Assembly: GCF_009765355.1 (NCBI RefSeq)
Contig: NZ_VTHK01000037.1
Coordinates: forward strand, 1 to 64,000
Source: Amycolatopsis anabasis
GTDB lineage: Bacteria > Actinomycetota > Actinomycetes > Mycobacteriales > Pseudonocardiaceae
Reading direction: 5' to 3'
DNA: 64,000 nt
Shown here: positions 1 to 8,485 of the stretch, piece after piece
Position numbering within the stretch: the stretch's first letter is position 1
How the letters are laid out: each line of letters begins with the position of its first letter
Position numbers and translations under genes: made by a program
The notes under the pieces: generated by a model
The model's database searches: none
What the model saw: the letters and a program-made list of their open reading frames with translations, nothing else
What the model was told of the DNA's origin: nothing

Positions 1-59
1 GTCACCTTCACACCATAACCAACGACCACGCCATAATTGAGTTACGCATCAATAACCGG

Positions 60-74
60 CCGGAACGCTCACGA
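60..74 (-). repeat. Stop-codon-spanning 15-nt repeat, copy 1
   Basis: Read on the minus strand this is TCGTGAGCGTTCCGG. It begins in the last serine codon of folE and contains the TGA stop. Near-identical copies lie at 6334-6348, 6575-6589 and, in a longer palindrome, at 14354-14403. The remaining left-edge sequence (1-59) is AT-richer and shows no gene. Confidence 0.7.
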
Positions 75-677
75 CCCCTTGGGATGCACGCCGGTGAGGG
101 CGAAGAACTCCTGCCGCGACCGCGCGTCCGCGCGCAGGGTGCCCAGCAGGGTGGAGGTGACCGTGCTGGAGCCGACGGCCTGGACCCCGCGCAGGGTCAT
201 GCAGGAGTGCTCGGCCTCGACCACCACGCCGACGCCCTTGGGGTTCAGGTGCTCGCACAGCCAGTCGGCGACCTGCTTGGTCAGCCGCTCCTGCACCTGG
301 GGGCGGCAGGCGAAGTGCTCCACGATCCGGGCGAGCTTCGACAGGCCGAGGATGCGCTCGCCGGGCAGGTAACCGACGTGCGCCACGCCGACGAACGGCA
401 GCAGGTGGTGCTCGCAGACCGAACGCATCGGGATGCTGCGGGCGAGAACCAGTTCGTCGTATCCCTCGTCGTTGGGGAAGGTGGTGAGGTCGAACTCCCG
501 GGGGGTGAAGAGTTCGGCGTAGGCGCGGGCCATCCGCGCGGGAGTGCCGCGCAGGCTCTCCGAGGTGAGCGGGATCCCGAGGGCCTTCAGGAAGTCGCCG
601 GCCGCGCGCTCGGCCGCGTCGAGGTCCACGACATCGGTGGGTTCGTGGACGACGTGCAAGGCGGAACGGGAGTGCAT
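69..677 (-). CDS. folE: GTP cyclohydrolase I FolE
   Basis: This enzyme converts GTP to 7,8-dihydroneopterin triphosphate, the first step of tetrahydrofolate and pterin synthesis, in the cytoplasm. The 202-residue length is normal for a bacterial FolE. The zinc and active-site motif SVCEHHLLPF is present near residue 87, and the second zinc cysteine lies in HSCMTLRG near residue 157. The N-terminal 20 residues are variable. The gene is divergent from the SufR-like regulator at 830. No folP, folB or folK accompanies it, so it stands apart from the main folate operon and may be a second copy; that is inference. Its last codon and stop lie inside a dispersed repeat (60-74). The ATG at 677 is the first start that keeps the whole family domain. 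Confidence 0.95.
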   Translation of the reverse strand: MHSRSALHVVHEPTDVVDLDAAERAAGDFLKALGIPLTSESLRGTPARMARAYAELFTPREFDLTTFPNDEGYDELVLARSIPMRSVCEHHLLPFVGVAHVGYLPGERILGLSKLARIVEHFACRPQVQERLTKQVADWLCEHLNPKGVGVVVEAEHSCMTLRGVQAVGSSTVTSTLLGTLRADARSRQEFFALTGVHPKGS

Positions 678-829
678 GGGCGTATCCCTCGGTTTTTGTC
701 GTGGGAGCCAGCCTCCCCGTCACCAGTTTCACTAACGAGTATTGGTGTTATCGGCTGACCGGGTCAAGTCTGCAGGTCAATTGGGTAACCGGGGATAACG
801 GAAATCTCAATAGGCGATACGCTTGGTGA

Positions 830-1558
830 ATGGCGAGCGTTGCGGAAGACCGGCTCCCGGCCGCGGCCACGATCACCTCGGTCGCCGCGCTGGACGATGA
901 CCTGCGCCGGGAGATGTATGCCTTCATCCGGCGCGCGCAGCGGCCGGTCACCAGGGAGGAAGCCGCCACGGCCGTCGGGATCTCCCGCAAGCTCGCCGCG
1001 TTCCACCTGGACAAGCTGGTGCGGGCGAACCTGCTGCGCACCCGGTCCGAACCGGTCGGCGGGGTACGCCGGGTGGGCCGCACGCCGAAAGTCTACGAAC
1101 CTTCGGGCGCCGAGATCTCGGTCACCATCCCGCAGCGCCGGCCCGACGTGCTCGCGGACATCCTGCTCGATGCGGTGCTCGCCGAACGCGCCGACGAGAG
1201 CGCCCGGCGCACCGCGCTCCGGGTGGCGCGCGAACACGGGGCGGAACTCGGCGCGGCCGAACGCGCGCGGGCGCGGACCGGCCGCCTGGGCGCCGAACGG
1301 GCGCTCACCCTGGCCGAAACCGCGCTGGTCCGCTACGGCTTCGAACCGAGCCGGCCGGAGCCGACCCGCCTGCGCTTGCGCAACTGCCCCTTCCGCCCGC
1401 ACACCGCCAAGGCGCCGGAACTGGTGTGCGGGATCAACCACGCCTTCCTGTCCGGCTTCCTCACCGGGCTCGGCGTCACCAAGGTCGTCGCCTCGCTCAC
1501 CCCCGCGCCCGGCCACTGCTGCGTGGAACTGGGCGTGCGCTGCGACCCGGAAGGTTAG
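830..1558 (+). CDS. SufR-like winged-helix regulator with C-terminal cysteines
   Basis: This is a DNA-binding transcription factor of 242 residues. A winged helix occupies about residues 25-85 (ISRKLAAFHLDKLV as recognition helix). A C-terminal sensor half contains NCPF, ELVCG and HCCVELGVRCD, giving cysteines spaced as in actinobacterial SufR, where they hold an iron-sulfur cluster. By family it is a cluster-sensing repressor, but no suf genes are near, so its target is unknown. It is divergent from folE, with a 152-bp shared promoter region. Its stop overlaps the stop of the convergent SDR by 4 bases. It could also be a general ArsR-type regulator that uses the cysteines for metal binding. 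Confidence 0.8.
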   Translation: MASVAEDRLPAAATITSVAALDDDLRREMYAFIRRAQRPVTREEAATAVGISRKLAAFHLDKLVRANLLRTRSEPVGGVRRVGRTPKVYEPSGAEISVTIPQRRPDVLADILLDAVLAERADESARRTALRVAREHGAELGAAERARARTGRLGAERALTLAETALVRYGFEPSRPEPTRLRLRNCPFRPHTAKAPELVCGINHAFLSGFLTGLGVTKVVASLTPAPGHCCVELGVRCDPEG

Positions 1559-2382
1559 GGGCTGCGCCAGTTGTGGTGCGCCAGTTCCGCACTCGCCTGC
1601 GGGCCCATCAGCAGCATGCCACCGTCCACCGGCCAGGACGCACCCGTCACGTAACCGGCCGCCGGGGTGGCGAGGAAGGCCACCACGGCCGCCACCTCGC
1701 GGGCGTCCCCGGTGCGGCCGAGCGGCACCCCGGGGCGGAGCTGCTGCCGGGGATCGGCGTCCTCCTGCCCGGTCATCGGGGTGGAGATCTCACCCGGCGC
1801 GACCGAGTTCACCGTGATGTCGTGTTCCGCCAGTTCGAGCGCGAGCACCTTGGTCAGCCCGCCGAGCCCGGCCTTCGCCGCGCAGTAGGGCGCCGCGCCG
1901 ACCTTGGGCTGGTGCTCGTGCACGCTGGTGATGTTGATGATCCGGCCGCCGCGGCCAGCCTTGATCATGTGCCGCGCGGCGCGCTGGGCGCAGACGAACG
2001 CGCCGTCCAGATCGACCGCCAGCACGTGCCGCCAGGTGTCGAAGTCCAGGTCCATCACCCGCTGCGCGGTGCCGGTACCCGCGCAGTTGACCAGGACGTC
2101 GACACCGCCCAGGTCCTCGGCGAGTTCGTCGATCACCGCGGCCGAGGTCGGCAGGTCGCTCAGGTCGAGCCGCCGCACCGGCGCCCGGACGCCCTGTTCC
2201 CCGGCCTCCGCCGCGGTGCGCTCGGCGCCGTCCCGGTCCTCGTGGTAGGTGATGCCGACGTCCAGCCCGCCACCGGCGAGGGCGACGGCGATCGCCTTCC
2301 CGATGCCGGAATCCGATCCGGTGACCACCGCGGTGCGCGGCCGGTCGGTCTCGTGCGGCAGCGGGGCCGCTTCGCGTGGCAT
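1555..2382 (-). CDS. SDR family oxidoreductase
   Basis: This is a short-chain NAD(P)H-dependent dehydrogenase of 275 residues resembling glucose 1-dehydrogenase and 3-oxoacyl reductases. The cofactor motif TGSDSGIG lies near residue 22. The catalytic serine is in NITSVHEH and the catalytic pair is in YCAAKAG. The C-terminal PVDGG motif is intact. It is the last gene of a four-gene minus-strand unit: its ATG lies 20 bases after the katE stop and is preceded by GGGAGGAGG. Co-transcription with katE and a stress sigma factor suggests a role in oxidative or osmotic stress. The substrate cannot be read from the sequence. Confidence 0.88.
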   Translation of the reverse strand: MPREAAPLPHETDRPRTAVVTGSDSGIGKAIAVALAGGGLDVGITYHEDRDGAERTAAEAGEQGVRAPVRRLDLSDLPTSAAVIDELAEDLGGVDVLVNCAGTGTAQRVMDLDFDTWRHVLAVDLDGAFVCAQRAARHMIKAGRGGRIINITSVHEHQPKVGAAPYCAAKAGLGGLTKVLALELAEHDITVNSVAPGEISTPMTGQEDADPRQQLRPGVPLGRTGDAREVAAVVAFLATPAAGYVTGASWPVDGGMLLMGPQASAELAHHNWRSP

Positions 2383-2402
2383 GGTGCCTCCTCCCGTTGA
2401 CC

Positions 2403-4511
2403 CTAGGCCGGAACCGCGTCGGTCTGCCGGTCCCAGGCTCGGTGGTTGGCGATCTCGGCGGCGAACGAGTCGACGTACTCGTCGGGGATCGTGTTCTCGG
2501 CCGCCCCGGTGGTGACCACGCCCTGCTCGGTCACCACCTCGGTCCCGTCGGCGATGCGTTCGGCCACCCCGGCCTTGCGCAGCAGTTCCCGGCCGGAGCC
2601 CGACGCCGCGATCGCCTTGGCGTGTTTGTACGCCTCGGCCACGAAGTGCACGGCGTACCCGTCACCGGACAGCGCCCGCACGCTGTCCGGACCGCACGGG
2701 ATCGCCACGGCGTCGTAGAGCACCGACGCCATCGTGTTGAGCTGGCGGTCCGGGACGAGCGGATCGCCGTGGCCCGCGGTCAGCTCGCCCTCGTGTGGCG
2801 CGAGGAACTCCACCTCCGCACCGCGTTCGCGCAGGGCGTCGGCCAATCGGCGGGCGCCGGTGGCGTCCACCCCGTCGGCGACGAGCACCGCGATCTTGCG
2901 GGTGTCGATGGTGAGGTTCGGCTGGTTGAGCTGGCTCAGCGCGGGGGAGGAGCGGCCGTGGTTCGGCGTGACCTCCGCGGCGGGCGCGGACACCCCGATC
3001 CCTTCGGCGACGCGGCCGGCGAGCCGGTGGTCGATGTGGTTGAGCCGGTCCACGACCCGGGCGCGCACTTCCCGTTCCACCACCTTGCCGAGCTCGAACC
3101 GGAAGGCGGCGACGATGTGCTCGGCCTCCACTTCGGACATGCTGTTCCAGAACAGCGTGGCCTGGCTGTAGTGGTCCTGGAAACTCTCGCTGCGTTTGCG
3201 GATCTTGTGGCCCTCGACCTTCTCCGCGTAGTGCGCGAAGGCGCCGGAGTCCGCCAGCGCGGGGCAGCCGCCGCCCAGGCTGTTCTTGAAGTACGAAGTC
3301 TGTCCTTTGTGGATCGCCTGCTGCCCGTACCCGTCGCGCTGGTTGTGGTGCACGTCCGCGACCGGCCGGTTGACCGGGAGCTGGGCGAAGTTCGGGCCGC
3401 CGAGCCGGATGAGCTGGGTGTCCAGATAGGAGAAGTTCCGCGCCTGCAGCAGCGGATCGTTCGTGAAGTCGATCCCGGGCACCACGTTCGCGGTGTGGAA
3501 GGCGATCTGCTCGGTCTCGGCGAAGAAGTTGTCCGGATTGCGGTCGAGCACCATCCGGCCCACCGGCTGCACCGGCACCTGCTCCTCGGGAATGATCTTC
3601 GTCGGGTCCAGCAGGTCGAAGTCGAAGGCGAACTCCTCGGATTCCTCGACGAGCTGGACGCCCAGCTCCCATTCGGGGAAGTGCCCGGCCTCGATGCAGT
3701 CCCACAGATCGCGGCGGTTGAAGTCCGGGTCCTTCCCGGCCACCTTCTGGCATTCGTCCCAGAGCAGGGAATGGGTGCCCAGCACCGGTTTCCAGTGGAA
3801 CTTCACGAACGTGCCGCGTCCCTCGGCGTTGACCAGCCGGAAGGTGTGCACGCCGAAGCCCTGCATCATCCGGTAACTGCGGGGCAGCGCGCGGTCGGAC
3901 ATCAGCCACAGCACCATGTGCAGCGATTCCGGTTGCAGGGACACGAAATCCCAGAAGGTGTCGTGCGCGGACTGCGCCTGCGGGATCTCGTTGGGCGGTT
4001 CGGGTTTCACCGCGTGCACGAAGTCGGGGAACTTGATGCCGTCCTGGATGAAGAACACCGGCATGTTGTTGCCGACGAGGTCGTAGTTCCCCTGCCGGGT
4101 GTAGAACTTGGTGGCGAACCCGCGCACGTCGCGAACCGTGTCCGCGGAACCGCGCGATCCGGCCACGGTCGAGAACCGGACGAAGACCGGCACCCGGACT
4201 TGCGGATCGGTCAGGAACTCGGCGGTCGTGTACCGGGCGAGCGAATCGTCGTAGGGCTCGAAGAAGCCGTACGCCCCGGCGCCCCGGGCGTGCACCACCC
4301 GCTCCGGAATGCGTTCGTGGTCGAAATGGGTGATCTTCTCGCGGGCGTGGAAGTCCTCCAGCAGGGTCGGCCCGCGTTCCCCCGCGGTGAGCGCGTCGTC
4401 CGTGTGATCGACCCGCACTCCCTGCTGGGTGGTCAGGTAACCCTCGTCGGCGGGCACGCGCGCGCGGTCGAGTTGCTCGTCCTTGACGTCCGGGTTTCGG
4501 CGGTCGGCCAT
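2403..4511 (-). CDS. katE: Large-subunit catalase, KatE/HPII type
   Basis: This haem catalase dismutates hydrogen peroxide in the cytoplasm. At 702 residues it is the large-subunit (clade 2) type: a catalase core of about residues 1-500 followed by a class I glutamine-amidotransferase-like C-terminal domain (about 540-690). The distal histidine motif is ERVVHARGAGAYG and the proximal haem-tyrosine motif is RNFSYLDTQLIRLG. The gene starts 17 bases after the sigma-factor stop with AAAGG as ribosome site, so it is probably co-transcribed with sigma and anti-sigma. This gives a direct route from stress signal to peroxide defence. Confidence 0.95.
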   Translation of the reverse strand: MADRRNPDVKDEQLDRARVPADEGYLTTQQGVRVDHTDDALTAGERGPTLLEDFHAREKITHFDHERIPERVVHARGAGAYGFFEPYDDSLARYTTAEFLTDPQVRVPVFVRFSTVAGSRGSADTVRDVRGFATKFYTRQGNYDLVGNNMPVFFIQDGIKFPDFVHAVKPEPPNEIPQAQSAHDTFWDFVSLQPESLHMVLWLMSDRALPRSYRMMQGFGVHTFRLVNAEGRGTFVKFHWKPVLGTHSLLWDECQKVAGKDPDFNRRDLWDCIEAGHFPEWELGVQLVEESEEFAFDFDLLDPTKIIPEEQVPVQPVGRMVLDRNPDNFFAETEQIAFHTANVVPGIDFTNDPLLQARNFSYLDTQLIRLGGPNFAQLPVNRPVADVHHNQRDGYGQQAIHKGQTSYFKNSLGGGCPALADSGAFAHYAEKVEGHKIRKRSESFQDHYSQATLFWNSMSEVEAEHIVAAFRFELGKVVEREVRARVVDRLNHIDHRLAGRVAEGIGVSAPAAEVTPNHGRSSPALSQLNQPNLTIDTRKIAVLVADGVDATGARRLADALRERGAEVEFLAPHEGELTAGHGDPLVPDRQLNTMASVLYDAVAIPCGPDSVRALSGDGYAVHFVAEAYKHAKAIAASGSGRELLRKAGVAERIADGTEVVTEQGVVTTGAAENTIPDEYVDSFAAEIANHRAWDRQTDAVPA

Positions 4512-4528
4512 GGTTTGCCTTTCTGCGA

Positions 4529-5326
4529 TCAGGGTTCTTCGGTCAGCCGGGTGCGCAGTCCTTCGAGTGTCTGCGCGAGCAGCCTGGACACGTGCATCTG
4601 GGAAATCCCGACGCGCTCCGCGATCTGGGTCTGGGTGAGGTTCCCGAAGAACCGCAGCAGGAGAATCGTGCGTTCCCGCGCCGGCAGTTGGCGCAGCAGC
4701 GGTTTGAGCGCCTCGTGGTTCTCGACCGCGTCCAGGTCTTCGTCGAACTCGCCGAGCGTGTCGGCGAGCGACATGGTCTCCGATTCCTCGGACACCGGTT
4801 TGTCCACCGACACCGAGCGGTACGCGTTTCCGGCGATCAGGCCCTCGCAGACCTCCTCGGTGTCCACTCCGAGTTCGCGCGCGATCTCGCTCGGCGTGGG
4901 GGCGCGGCCGAGCTGCTGCCCGAGCGAACTGGTGGCCTGGCTGATCATCAGGTGGATTTCCTTGAGCCGCCGGGGCACGTGCACCGCCCAGCCGGCGTCG
5001 CGGAAGTAGCGGCGGACCTCGCCCATGATCGTCGGCACCGCGAAGGACAGGAAGTCGGTGCCGCGTTCGGGCTGGAACCGGTCCACCGCGTGGATGAGCC
5101 CGATCCGGGCCACCTGGAGGAGGTCGTCGTGGGTTTCCCCGCGCCCGCCGAACCGGCGCGCGATGTGGTCGGCCAACGGCAGGTGCCGGGTCACCAGTCT
5201 GGCGCGCAGTTCGTCCCGGCCGGGAGCACCTTCGGGTAGCGCGGCCAGTTCCGCGAAGTCCGGTGTGGATCTTTCGTAAGCGTGCACCGGCCTAGCGCGT
5301 CGGGCCGTGCTCTCGTGGACGGTCAC
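4529..5326 (-). CDS. SigB/SigF-type alternative sigma factor
   Basis: This is an RNA polymerase sigma-70 family factor of the stress (SigB/SigF/SigG) group, 265 residues. Region 2 includes DDLLQVARIGLIHAVDRF (about residues 66-83). Region 3 is in the middle, and the region 4 helix-turn-helix is TQTQIAERVGISQMHVSRLL near the C-terminus. The GTG start overlaps the TGA of the anti-sigma gene (GTGA), a coupling typical of rsbW-sigB pairs. Downstream genes are katE and an SDR. The SigB-like promoter at 5803-5827 suggests autoregulation. Confidence 0.92.
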   Translation of the reverse strand: MTVHESTARRARPVHAYERSTPDFAELAALPEGAPGRDELRARLVTRHLPLADHIARRFGGRGETHDDLLQVARIGLIHAVDRFQPERGTDFLSFAVPTIMGEVRRYFRDAGWAVHVPRRLKEIHLMISQATSSLGQQLGRAPTPSEIARELGVDTEEVCEGLIAGNAYRSVSVDKPVSEESETMSLADTLGEFDEDLDAVENHEALKPLLRQLPARERTILLLRFFGNLTQTQIAERVGISQMHVSRLLAQTLEGLRTRLTEEP

Positions 5327-5754
5327 GTGACGTGGCTCCCTTTCCGCTTCACGAAGTCGATGTACACCTGGTTGTGCCGACCGTCCGCGTCACCCGCCCG
5401 TGCGGAAATCCGGTCGGTGAGCGCGCTCAGCACGAACCAGCCGAAGCTCCGCTGGTCGGGCAGCGTGCCGTCGGGAGTCTGCACGGACATCGAGACGCGC
5501 AGTTCGCCGGACATCAGCCAGTACCGGCAGGTGAGGACTCCACCCAGTACCGCACGGGAAATCAGCTGCGCGGCCACCTCGTCCACCGCCATCTTGATGT
5601 CGGAGACCGCGTCCAGATCGAAGTCCTCGTTCAGCGCGACGTTCTCCGCCACCCCGCGCACCACCGGCAGCTGTGCGGTGTCCGCGGCGCCCCGCAGCTC
5701 GATCACGTTGCCGAGCAGTATTTCGACGCTGTCCGTGATATCGGTGCTTGCCAT
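5323..5754 (-). CDS. RsbW-like anti-sigma factor (serine kinase/ATPase)
   Basis: This is a GHKL-fold anti-sigma factor of 143 residues, expected to sequester the downstream sigma factor and release it when a STAS antagonist binds. The N-box DIKMAVDEVA lies near residue 53, with a glutamate at the usual site; a glycine-rich ATP lid is only partly recognisable. I chose the ATG at 5754 (preceded by GATGAGG) because the in-frame ATG at 5793 would sit at the expected transcription start of the SigB-like promoter. The stop overlaps the sigma start by 4 bases. Candidate antagonists are the STAS proteins at 8486 and 8979. Confidence 0.87.
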   Translation of the reverse strand: MASTDITDSVEILLGNVIELRGAADTAQLPVVRGVAENVALNEDFDLDAVSDIKMAVDEVAAQLISRAVLGGVLTCRYWLMSGELRVSMSVQTPDGTLPDQRSFGWFVLSALTDRISARAGDADGRHNQVYIDFVKRKGSHVT

Positions 5755-5802
5755 GGCCTCATCCCGTTCCCGATTCGGCCCGCTGTGTTGCATACGTTCC
5801 GG

Positions 5803-5827
5803 ATACCCGCTCGGGCCGAGGTCACAC
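5803..5827 (-). promoter_or_regulatory. SigB-like promoter upstream of the stress operon
   Basis: On the minus strand there is GTGTG (5823-5827), a 14-base spacer, then GGGTAT (5803-5808). Known SigB/SigF promoters are GTTT(G) with 14-16 bases to GGGTA(T/C), so the match is one mismatch away. It lies 49 bases upstream of the anti-sigma ATG and would make the operon autoregulated. This is a pattern match, not a mapped start. Confidence 0.55.
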
Positions 5828-5895
5828 GGGGGATTTTTTTCGCCGGAACTGGGAACCCCGGTGGGAAAAGGTTCCGGAATCGGTGGGAGCTGGAA

Positions 5896-6339
5896 ATGGA
5901 CGACGATCGCAGGATGCTGTTCGCGCGCGGGCTGGCGCTGCTCCTGGGCCTGATCTACCTGGCGCTCGGGGTCGCCGGGTTCTTCTTCGCCGAAGGCGAG
6001 CAGGTCACCACGAACCCGGGCGACGTCCAGCACCCGGTGCGCAATCCGGAGAACATGCTGTGGATCTTCGCGGTGAGCCCGCTGCTGAACGTGGTGCACA
6101 CCGCGGTCGGGGTGCTCGGACTGGTCGCCTCCCTGCACGGTTCCGGCACGCGGATCTACGGATGGGTGCTCTTCGCCGGGTTCGCCGGGCTGACGGCGTA
6201 CGGCATCCTGGCCGCCGCCACCGGAACGAGCGCGGATCCGGTCAACCTCAACTGGGCCGACGTCTGGCTGCACGGGCTGACCGCGTTGGCCGGGCTGTGC
6301 ATGGGATTCGCCCGGTGGCGGACGGCCGTACGGTCGTGA
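5896..6339 (+). CDS. DUF4383 family four-helix membrane protein
   Basis: This is a predicted inner-membrane protein of 147 residues and unknown function. Four hydrophobic helices are visible: LFARGLALLLGLIYLALG (about 8-25), the MLWIFAVSPLLNVVHTAVG region (about 52-75), IYGWVLFAGFAGLTAYGI (about 85-105) and a C-terminal helix near LHGLTALAGLC. The pattern matches DUF4383, which is common in actinobacteria, often next to stress genes. The start at 5896 has GGTGGGAGCTGGAA upstream. It is divergent from the anti-sigma/sigma operon. The TGA stop lies inside the dispersed repeat at 6334-6348. Confidence 0.8.
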   Translation: MDDDRRMLFARGLALLLGLIYLALGVAGFFFAEGEQVTTNPGDVQHPVRNPENMLWIFAVSPLLNVVHTAVGVLGLVASLHGSGTRIYGWVLFAGFAGLTAYGILAAATGTSADPVNLNWADVWLHGLTALAGLCMGFARWRTAVRS

Positions 6340-6364
6340 GTGTTCCGGCCGGTTCTGACCGGCC
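6334..6364 (+). terminator. Repeat copy 2 with terminator-like hairpin
   Basis: TCGTGAGTGTTCCGG (6334-6348) contains the TGA stop of the DUF4383 gene. It overlaps a perfect 7-bp stem, GGCCGGT (6347-6353) and ACCGGCC (6358-6364), with a 4-base loop. There is no U-tract, as is usual in high-GC actinomycetes, so a termination role is inferred. Confidence 0.5.
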
Positions 6365-6574
6365 TGACCGCTTTCTGGTCGCGTGTGTTCCCCGTTCCGG
6401 TACCCGGAGGACACCACTGTGGCTTTCGGGGCGTTGAAGGTACCGAACGCCGCATTGGGCAACCTCCGAGCACCACCACCGGCGCGGTGTCGCACTTTGT
6501 CGGCCAAGTGCGGCTCGTCGAACGGAAACGCCAGGTCACCAGTAGGCGACCAAATGAGAGCCCGCTCTAACCGC

Positions 6575-6589
6575 CCGGAACACTCACGA
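6575..6589 (-). repeat. Stop-codon repeat copy 3
   Basis: CCGGAACACTCACGA is the exact inverse of the 15 bases at 6334-6348, so the two copies bracket the 260-bp intergenic stretch 6340-6599 as an inverted repeat. Here the repeat lies just after, not across, the stop of the minus-strand gene ending at 6600. I see no gene between the copies. Confidence 0.7.
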
Positions 6590-6599
6590 CTTTTTCGGG

Positions 6600-7160
6600 T
6601 CAGCGGTCGAGGTCGCCGAGCGCGCGTTCCACCGCGGTGACCACGTCCGGGTGCCCCAGCGGCAGCGGCGGCGGGATGCGGTCCCGCTCGTCCTCGGTGC
6701 TGTGCGCGATGATCCGTACGCTGACGCCCGCCTTTTCCAGCGCTCCGAGGCGATCGGAGTTCCGGTCCGCCCAGGTGGCGTCGGCTTCCTCGGGGGAGCC
6801 GCCCACCTGGCCCGCCGCCGGGTCGACCAGCAGCACCGAGCGCACCCGCCCGGGATGCCGTTCGACCACGTCCAATGTGGACTCCGCCGCGGGCCCGCTG
6901 GTGACCACGTCGACGATCGGGGCGAGCGCGTCCGAATCGGCGAGCAACTCGCCGGCCTCGGACAGCGCGCCTTCGGTCGCCAGGCGGAACCACACGATCT
7001 GACGTTGTTCGGCGAGTCCCCGCCAGGTCGCGGGCAGTTCGTCGTGCTTGCTCTCCCCGGCGGGATCGAAGACGAGCAGCGCGGTGGCCCCGCGGGTGCC
7101 GCGCCATACCGACCGCGGCCCGGCCGCCCGCACCGGATCCGCGTGATTCTCGATGGTCAT
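6600..7160 (-). CDS. Alpha/beta-hydrolase-like protein of unknown function
   Basis: This protein has 186 residues. It has the layout of a small alpha/beta hydrolase or Rossmann protein: ATALLVFDPAG at the first strand and RSVLLVDPAAGQVGG in the middle, with a C-terminal histidine region IIAHSTEDE. No GXSXG nucleophile elbow is present, so hydrolase activity is doubtful. I prefer the ATG at 7160 because GAGGGA lies 7 bases upstream. An alternative ATG at 7178 would overlap the preceding TGA as ATGA. It is the last gene after the NDH-2-like gene and is probably co-transcribed with it. Confidence 0.6.
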   Translation of the reverse strand: MTIENHADPVRAAGPRSVWRGTRGATALLVFDPAGESKHDELPATWRGLAEQRQIVWFRLATEGALSEAGELLADSDALAPIVDVVTSGPAAESTLDVVERHPGRVRSVLLVDPAAGQVGGSPEEADATWADRNSDRLGALEKAGVSVRIIAHSTEDERDRIPPPLPLGHPDVVTAVERALGDLDR

Positions 7161-7174
7161 CGTGGTTCCCTCTC

Positions 7175-8449
7175 TCATTCGGTCGATCGCCGGCCGGTGG
7201 CCGTCGCGACTATCTGCCGCCGGAACGGCAAGGACAGCGCCCAGTCCGCGGCGATCCGGGCCTTCCGGTGCAGCGTCGGCATGGTCGCCAGGTGGTAGGT
7301 GCGGTGCAGCGCCCAGGCGGGGAAGCCCCGGACCTTGACGCCGTAGATTTCCGCGACCCCGCGGTACAGGCCGAGGCTGGCCACCGAACCGGCGTAGGAA
7401 TGCCGGTACGGCCGGAGTTCGTCGCCGTGCAGCGAGGCCAGCACGTTCTCCGCGATCCGGCGCGCCTGGCGGGCCGCGTGCTGGGCCGAGGGCGCGCAGG
7501 TGGCGCCGGGTTCCGGATTGGTCAGGTCCGGCACGGCGGCGCAGTCACCGGCCGCGAACACGTCCTCGGTGCCGGTCACCTGGAGGTTCGGCGTGCACTG
7601 GACCCGGCCCTTGTCATCGAGTGGCAGGTCGGTGTCGGCGAGCATCGGATTCGGTTTGACCCCCGCGGTCCACACGGTGGTGTCCGTGTCGAACTCCACC
7701 CCGTTGTCGAGCACCGCGTGCCCGTTCTCCACCGAGCGCAACGTCGTCTCCAGATGGGTTTCGAAACCGCGTTCGGCGAGCCGGTCCAGGGTGTAGCGCG
7801 CGAGGTCCAGGCTGATCTCCGGCATGATCCGGTCCATCGCCTCGACCAGCACCCAGCGCATGTCGCCGGGATCCAGGGCGTCGTAGTAGGCCATCGCCTG
7901 GCGGGCCATGTCCTCGAGCTCGGCCATCGCCTCGATACCGGCATACCCGCCGCCGACGAACAGGAACGTCAGCAGCCGCCGCCGCACCTCGCGGTCCATC
8001 GTGCTGGCCGCCTCGTCGAGCCGGGACAGGACGTGGTTTCGCAGGTAGATCGCCTGGTCCAGGGTTTTGAAGCCGACCGCGTGCTCCGCCAGCCCGGGAA
8101 TCGGCAACGTCTTGGACACCGAACCCGGCGCGACGATCAGCACGTCGTAGGCGAGTTCCTCGACATGCCCATCGGCGACCTCCAGGGTCACCGCGTTCCG
8201 CTTGTGGTCGATGCCGGTCACCGTGCCGCAGTGCACCTGGCAGCCCTTCAGGACCTCCCGCAGCGGTACGACCACGTGGCGGGGTTCGACCGACCCCGCG
8301 GCCGCTTCGGCCAGGAACGGCTGGTAGGTCATGTAGGAACGCGGGTCGATCACGGTGATCGCGGCCTCTTCGGCGCCCAGCTTCGCGCGCAGGCGCCGAG
8401 CCGCGTTCATGCCGACATAACCGCCACCGACGATCAGGATGTTGCGCAT
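7175..8449 (-). CDS. Type II NADH dehydrogenase-like FAD oxidoreductase
   Basis: This is a membrane-associated flavoprotein of 424 residues, expected to pass electrons from NAD(P)H to quinone without proton pumping. The FAD-binding motif ILIVGGGYVGMNAARRL is at residues 4-20. A second dinucleotide motif, FLFVGGGYAGIEAM, lies near residue 155. The third signature, DVFAAGDCAAVPD, is near residue 300. I moved the start to the ATG at 8449 because the 11 residues upstream of it are not part of the fold. It sits 36 bases after a STAS gene, linking it to the partner-switching group. A carotenoid or ferredoxin reductase role cannot be excluded. Confidence 0.82.
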   Translation of the reverse strand: MRNILIVGGGYVGMNAARRLRAKLGAEEAAITVIDPRSYMTYQPFLAEAAAGSVEPRHVVVPLREVLKGCQVHCGTVTGIDHKRNAVTLEVADGHVEELAYDVLIVAPGSVSKTLPIPGLAEHAVGFKTLDQAIYLRNHVLSRLDEAASTMDREVRRRLLTFLFVGGGYAGIEAMAELEDMARQAMAYYDALDPGDMRWVLVEAMDRIMPEISLDLARYTLDRLAERGFETHLETTLRSVENGHAVLDNGVEFDTDTTVWTAGVKPNPMLADTDLPLDDKGRVQCTPNLQVTGTEDVFAAGDCAAVPDLTNPEPGATCAPSAQHAARQARRIAENVLASLHGDELRPYRHSYAGSVASLGLYRGVAEIYGVKVRGFPAWALHRTYHLATMPTLHRKARIAADWALSLPFRRQIVATATGRRSTE

Positions 8450-8485
8450 GGCGCAGGCGTACCCGCGATGCCGATTCGCCAATCG

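Noticed and set aside
2376..5009. 877-codon open frame on the plus strand opposite katE and the sigma factor
   Set aside because: It is an antisense shadow produced by high third-position GC. Its translation is low-complexity with no family motif, whereas the opposite strand encodes complete catalase and sigma proteins.
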